DNA from: UBA9647 sp049522195
GTDB taxonomy: Bacteria; Bacteroidota; Ignavibacteria; UBA10030
Direction of reading: 5' to 3'
Assembly (NCBI GenBank): GCA_049522195.1
Contig: JBEKOB010000028.1
Coordinates: forward strand, 1-52,712
DNA length: 52,712 bases
Position numbers and translations under genes: made by a program. Below are positions 50,707-52,712 of this stretch, in pieces. The notes beneath the pieces were generated by a model. The model saw only the letters and a list, made by a program, of their open reading frames with translations, was not told the origin of the DNA and did no database searches. The first letter of the stretch is position 1. Every line of letters begins with the position of its first letter.

Positions 50707-51527
50707 TGTTGGGTTTCAGTCGTTGCAGTTTGGTTGTTGTTGATACGTTCCAATGCTTGGGCAGCGGCGGCCTGTTCGGCGTCCTTCTTGCTCCGACCGA
50801 TCCCGATGCCGAGGCTTTCCGCTCCCAGAAAAACTTCTACGGTAAACCGACGGTCGTGGTCGGGTCCATCTTCTTTCACAACTATATAGCGCGGAACGCC
50901 CAGCGAACGCGCCTGGGAATACTCCAGAAGTGCACTCTTGTAATTGTCGTCTGTGAGAGCTGAGTGTAAGATCCCCGTATGGGAGAGGAGCGCGCGTGTC
51001 ACAAAAGATTGTGCGGCGGTCAATCCACCATCAATATAGATCGCGCCGATGACGGCCTCAAATGCGTCAGCGAGGATCGAATCGGAGCCGCTGTCAACTG
51101 ATTGAAGCGCACTGGAGCTGAGCAGCAGATAGTCGGAGAGGCGAAGTTCCTTCGCGCGAAGGGCAAGAGCCTTCCGGTTGACGAGACGAGATCGAATTTT
51201 GGTGAGGTCTCCCTCTTCCATGGAAGGATACTGGCGGTAGAGGTATTCTGCCACGAGGGAATTCAGTATGGCGTCTCCGAGGAATTCCAGCCGTTCGTTC
51301 GACTGTACCTGTGGCCCGAGGTATTGCAGAAAGGAGCGATGGAGGAGGGATTCATAGAACAATGCCCAGTTCTTCGGGCGATACCCGATGAGCCGTTCAA
51401 AACGTGCGGAGTCGAACTTTCTCTCTCTGAATGCCGAGGCTAGCGTCTCTGCGTTCGGTCCGGGGCGAGAGGTACGGCTTCCACGAGGAAGGAACCAGCG
51501 AAACAGATTTCCGAGTGCCTTGAACAC
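50703..51527 (-). CDS. rnc: Ribonuclease III
   Basis: 274 residues. Cleaves double-stranded RNA in rRNA processing and mRNA turnover. The catalytic domain shows LLHRSFLQ and the signature NERLEFLGDAILN, with later acidic residues in ILADAFEAVIGAIY. A double-stranded-RNA-binding domain occupies the last ~75 residues (YKSALLEYSQ, RSKKDAEQAAAAQALERI). The start is uncertain: GTG at 51527 has GGAG 6 nt upstream and gives VFKALGNLFRW; GTG at 51551 adds eight residues with no spaced site. It lies between fabF and gcvP, a common fabF-rnc order. Confidence 0.94.
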   Translation of the reverse strand: MFKALGNLFRWFLPRGSRTSRPGPNAETLASAFRERKFDSARFERLIGYRPKNWALFYESLLHRSFLQYLGPQVQSNERLEFLGDAILNSLVAEYLYRQYPSMEEGDLTKIRSRLVNRKALALRAKELRLSDYLLLSSSALQSVDSGSDSILADAFEAVIGAIYIDGGLTAAQSFVTRALLSHTGILHSALTDDNYKSALLEYSQARSLGVPRYIVVKEDGPDHDRRFTVEVFLGAESLGIGIGRSKKDAEQAAAAQALERINNNQTATTETQQ

Positions 51528-51560
51528 ACACGACTCCAACCCATCCGCCACCTCACGACG

Positions 51561-52712
51561 CTATGCCTGGTATTTCTTGAAGAGAATCGAAGCGTTGTGA
51601 CCGCCAAACCCGAACGTGTTGCTGATCGCGACGTTGACAGACCAGTCCCGTGATGTATTCGGGATGTAGTTCAGGTCACATTCGGGGTCGGGGGTCTCGT
51701 AGTTGATTGTCGGATGGACTTTACTTTCGCAAATAGACATGATTGTCGCAATGGCTTCCACAGCTCCGGCAGCACCGAGGAGGTGCCCGATCATCGACTT
51801 GGTCGAGTTCACAGCCATCGAGCGCGCACGATCACCGAAGACCGTCTTGATTGCTGCTGTTTCATTCTTATCGCCGACCGGTGTCGACGTGCCATGCGTG
51901 TTGATGTAGTCAACTTCGTCCGGGCTCACGCCGGCATCGCGAATCGCCTGTCGCATCGATCGAACCGCCCCTTCGCCGCCGGGAGCAGGTTCCGTGATAT
52001 GATGCGCGTCTGCAGTGAACCCGATGCCTCCCACTTCTGCATAAATTCTTGCCCCGCGGCGCACCGCTCGACCGAGTTCCTCCAGAACCACAATGCCCGA
52101 CCCCTCACCCATCACGAAACCGTCGCGATTCGCGTCGAATGGACGGCTGGCCTTCTCGGGTGCGTCGTTGCGTACCGAAAGAGCTCTCATGGCATTGAAA
52201 CCGCCAATCCCCATGGGACATATGGCACCTTCTGCTCCACCTGTCACCATGACATCCGCGTCTCCCCGCTGGATGAGGATAAACGCGTCGCCAATCGCGT
52301 GGGAGGAAGTTGCGCATGCCGAGGTCGTCGCGTAGTTTGGACCTTTCAGTCCATAGCGCATCGAAATCCGGCCCGGGGCGATGTCGGAAATCATCATCGG
52401 AATAAAGAACGGGCTGATGCGGTGCGGTCCCTTGGATTCCCACAACGTTTCCATCTGCTTGTGGTAGGTCCACATGCCTCCGATGCCCGAGCCGACAACC
52501 ACTCCGATCCGTTCCTTATCTTCAGTATCGAGCTTCAATCCCGAATCGTTGATTGCCGCTTCCGCAGCAGTCAAAGCAAATTGCGTAAACAGGTCTGTCC
52601 GTTGCGCGAGCTTGCGATCCATATGCTTCATCGGATCGAAACCTTTCACTTCACATGCGAACTTCGTGTCATAGTCAGACGCGTCAAAGTATGTGATCGG
52701 AGCCGCACCACT
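51561..52712 (-). CDS. fabF: 3-oxoacyl-[acyl-carrier-protein] synthase II, 5' end beyond the window
   Basis: 383 residues are visible; the N-terminal ~30 of the usual ~412 run off the right edge, where the frame is open (SGAAPITYFDASDYDT onward). Elongates fatty acids by condensing malonyl-ACP with acyl-ACP. The catalytic Cys is in TTSACATSSHAIGDAF, and the two active-site His are in NTHGTSTPVGD and STKSMIGHLLGAAGAVEA. The C-terminal SNTFGFGGHNASILFKK is typical. rnc follows directly. Confidence 0.97.
   Translation of the reverse strand, partial: SGAAPITYFDASDYDTKFACEVKGFDPMKHMDRKLAQRTDLFTQFALTAAEAAINDSGLKLDTEDKERIGVVVGSGIGGMWTYHKQMETLWESKGPHRISPFFIPMMISDIAPGRISMRYGLKGPNYATTSACATSSHAIGDAFILIQRGDADVMVTGGAEGAICPMGIGGFNAMRALSVRNDAPEKASRPFDANRDGFVMGEGSGIVVLEELGRAVRRGARIYAEVGGIGFTADAHHITEPAPGGEGAVRSMRQAIRDAGVSPDEVDYINTHGTSTPVGDKNETAAIKTVFGDRARSMAVNSTKSMIGHLLGAAGAVEAIATIMSICESKVHPTINYETPDPECDLNYIPNTSRDWSVNVAISNTFGFGGHNASILFKKYQA

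Noticed and set aside
1..52712. CRISPR arrays, prophage, transposase or integrase genes
   Set aside because: No regularly spaced repeat series and no recombinase or phage structural motifs were seen on either strand.

Overview
The window looks like chromosomal DNA of a free-living Gram-negative bacterium of the Bacteroidota/Chlorobi (FCB) assemblage, probably Ignavibacteria or a neighbouring class. Pointers are a DUF5916 outer-membrane protein, a BatA-type von Willebrand protein, a patatin-POTRA-barrel autotransporter, several lipoproteins and the order fabF-rnc. Many genes have Shine-Dalgarno sequences (AAGGAG-like) and one promoter has E. coli-like hexamers. Both argue against typical Bacteroidia, where these are rare. 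This placement is inference; there is no rRNA in the window. I saw no tRNA, rRNA, CRISPR array, insertion sequence or prophage.

Layout. 0.2-9.4 kb, minus strand: DUF5916 protein, phosphohexomutase, enolase, a multi-pass membrane metallopeptidase with TPR-like repeats, and MurA. 9.5-13.4 kb, plus: PurA, a membrane histidine kinase, an exported M20 amidohydrolase. 13.5-15.0 kb, minus: a three-gene unit of a small exported NTF2-like protein, an unnamed Cys-cluster membrane protein and a DUF2085 protein. 15.1-20.4 kb, plus: AguB and AguA (agmatine to putrescine), a lipoprotein of the DPP III (M49) type, ThyX and FolA. 20.5-27.2 kb, minus: an SDR lacking the usual Tyr/Lys pair, a broken marC remnant, a small unknown protein, a PDZ-membrane-GAF-SpoIIE phosphatase and a type Vd-like patatin autotransporter. 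27.4-30.9 kb, plus: BatA-like protein and HflX. 30.9-33.5 kb, minus: a lipoprotein, a metallo-beta-lactamase-fold hydrolase, adenosine deaminase and a 92-residue ORF resembling the start of histidine ammonia-lyase.

33.8-45.2 kb is a co-directional run of thirteen genes on the plus strand, headed by a good sigma70-like promoter. It mixes signalling parts (REC-histidine kinase, sigma54 activator, SixA-type phosphatase, Hpt protein) with metabolism (adenosine-specific kinase, a lipoprotein RidA, urocanate hydratase, PanE-like reductase, a small four-Cys protein, a methyltransferase, imidazolonepropionase, glutamate formimidoyltransferase, formimino-THF cyclodeaminase). The hut genes convert urocanate to glutamate and pass the one-carbon unit to tetrahydrofolate. 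The first pathway enzyme, HutH, is not present intact here.

45.2-52.7 kb, minus: RsmE, a small one-POTRA barrel protein, a CoA-binding protein, full-length glycine dehydrogenase GcvP, RNase III and FabF, which runs off the right edge. The folate-linked genes (ThyX, FolA, FtcD, FchA, GcvP) are scattered rather than clustered.

The best candidates for something new are the signalling parts embedded in the histidine-catabolic run, the lipid-anchored RidA, the three-POTRA patatin autotransporter, the perfect 25-nt palindrome inside the four-Cys gene, and the short dyad repeats recurring between genes.
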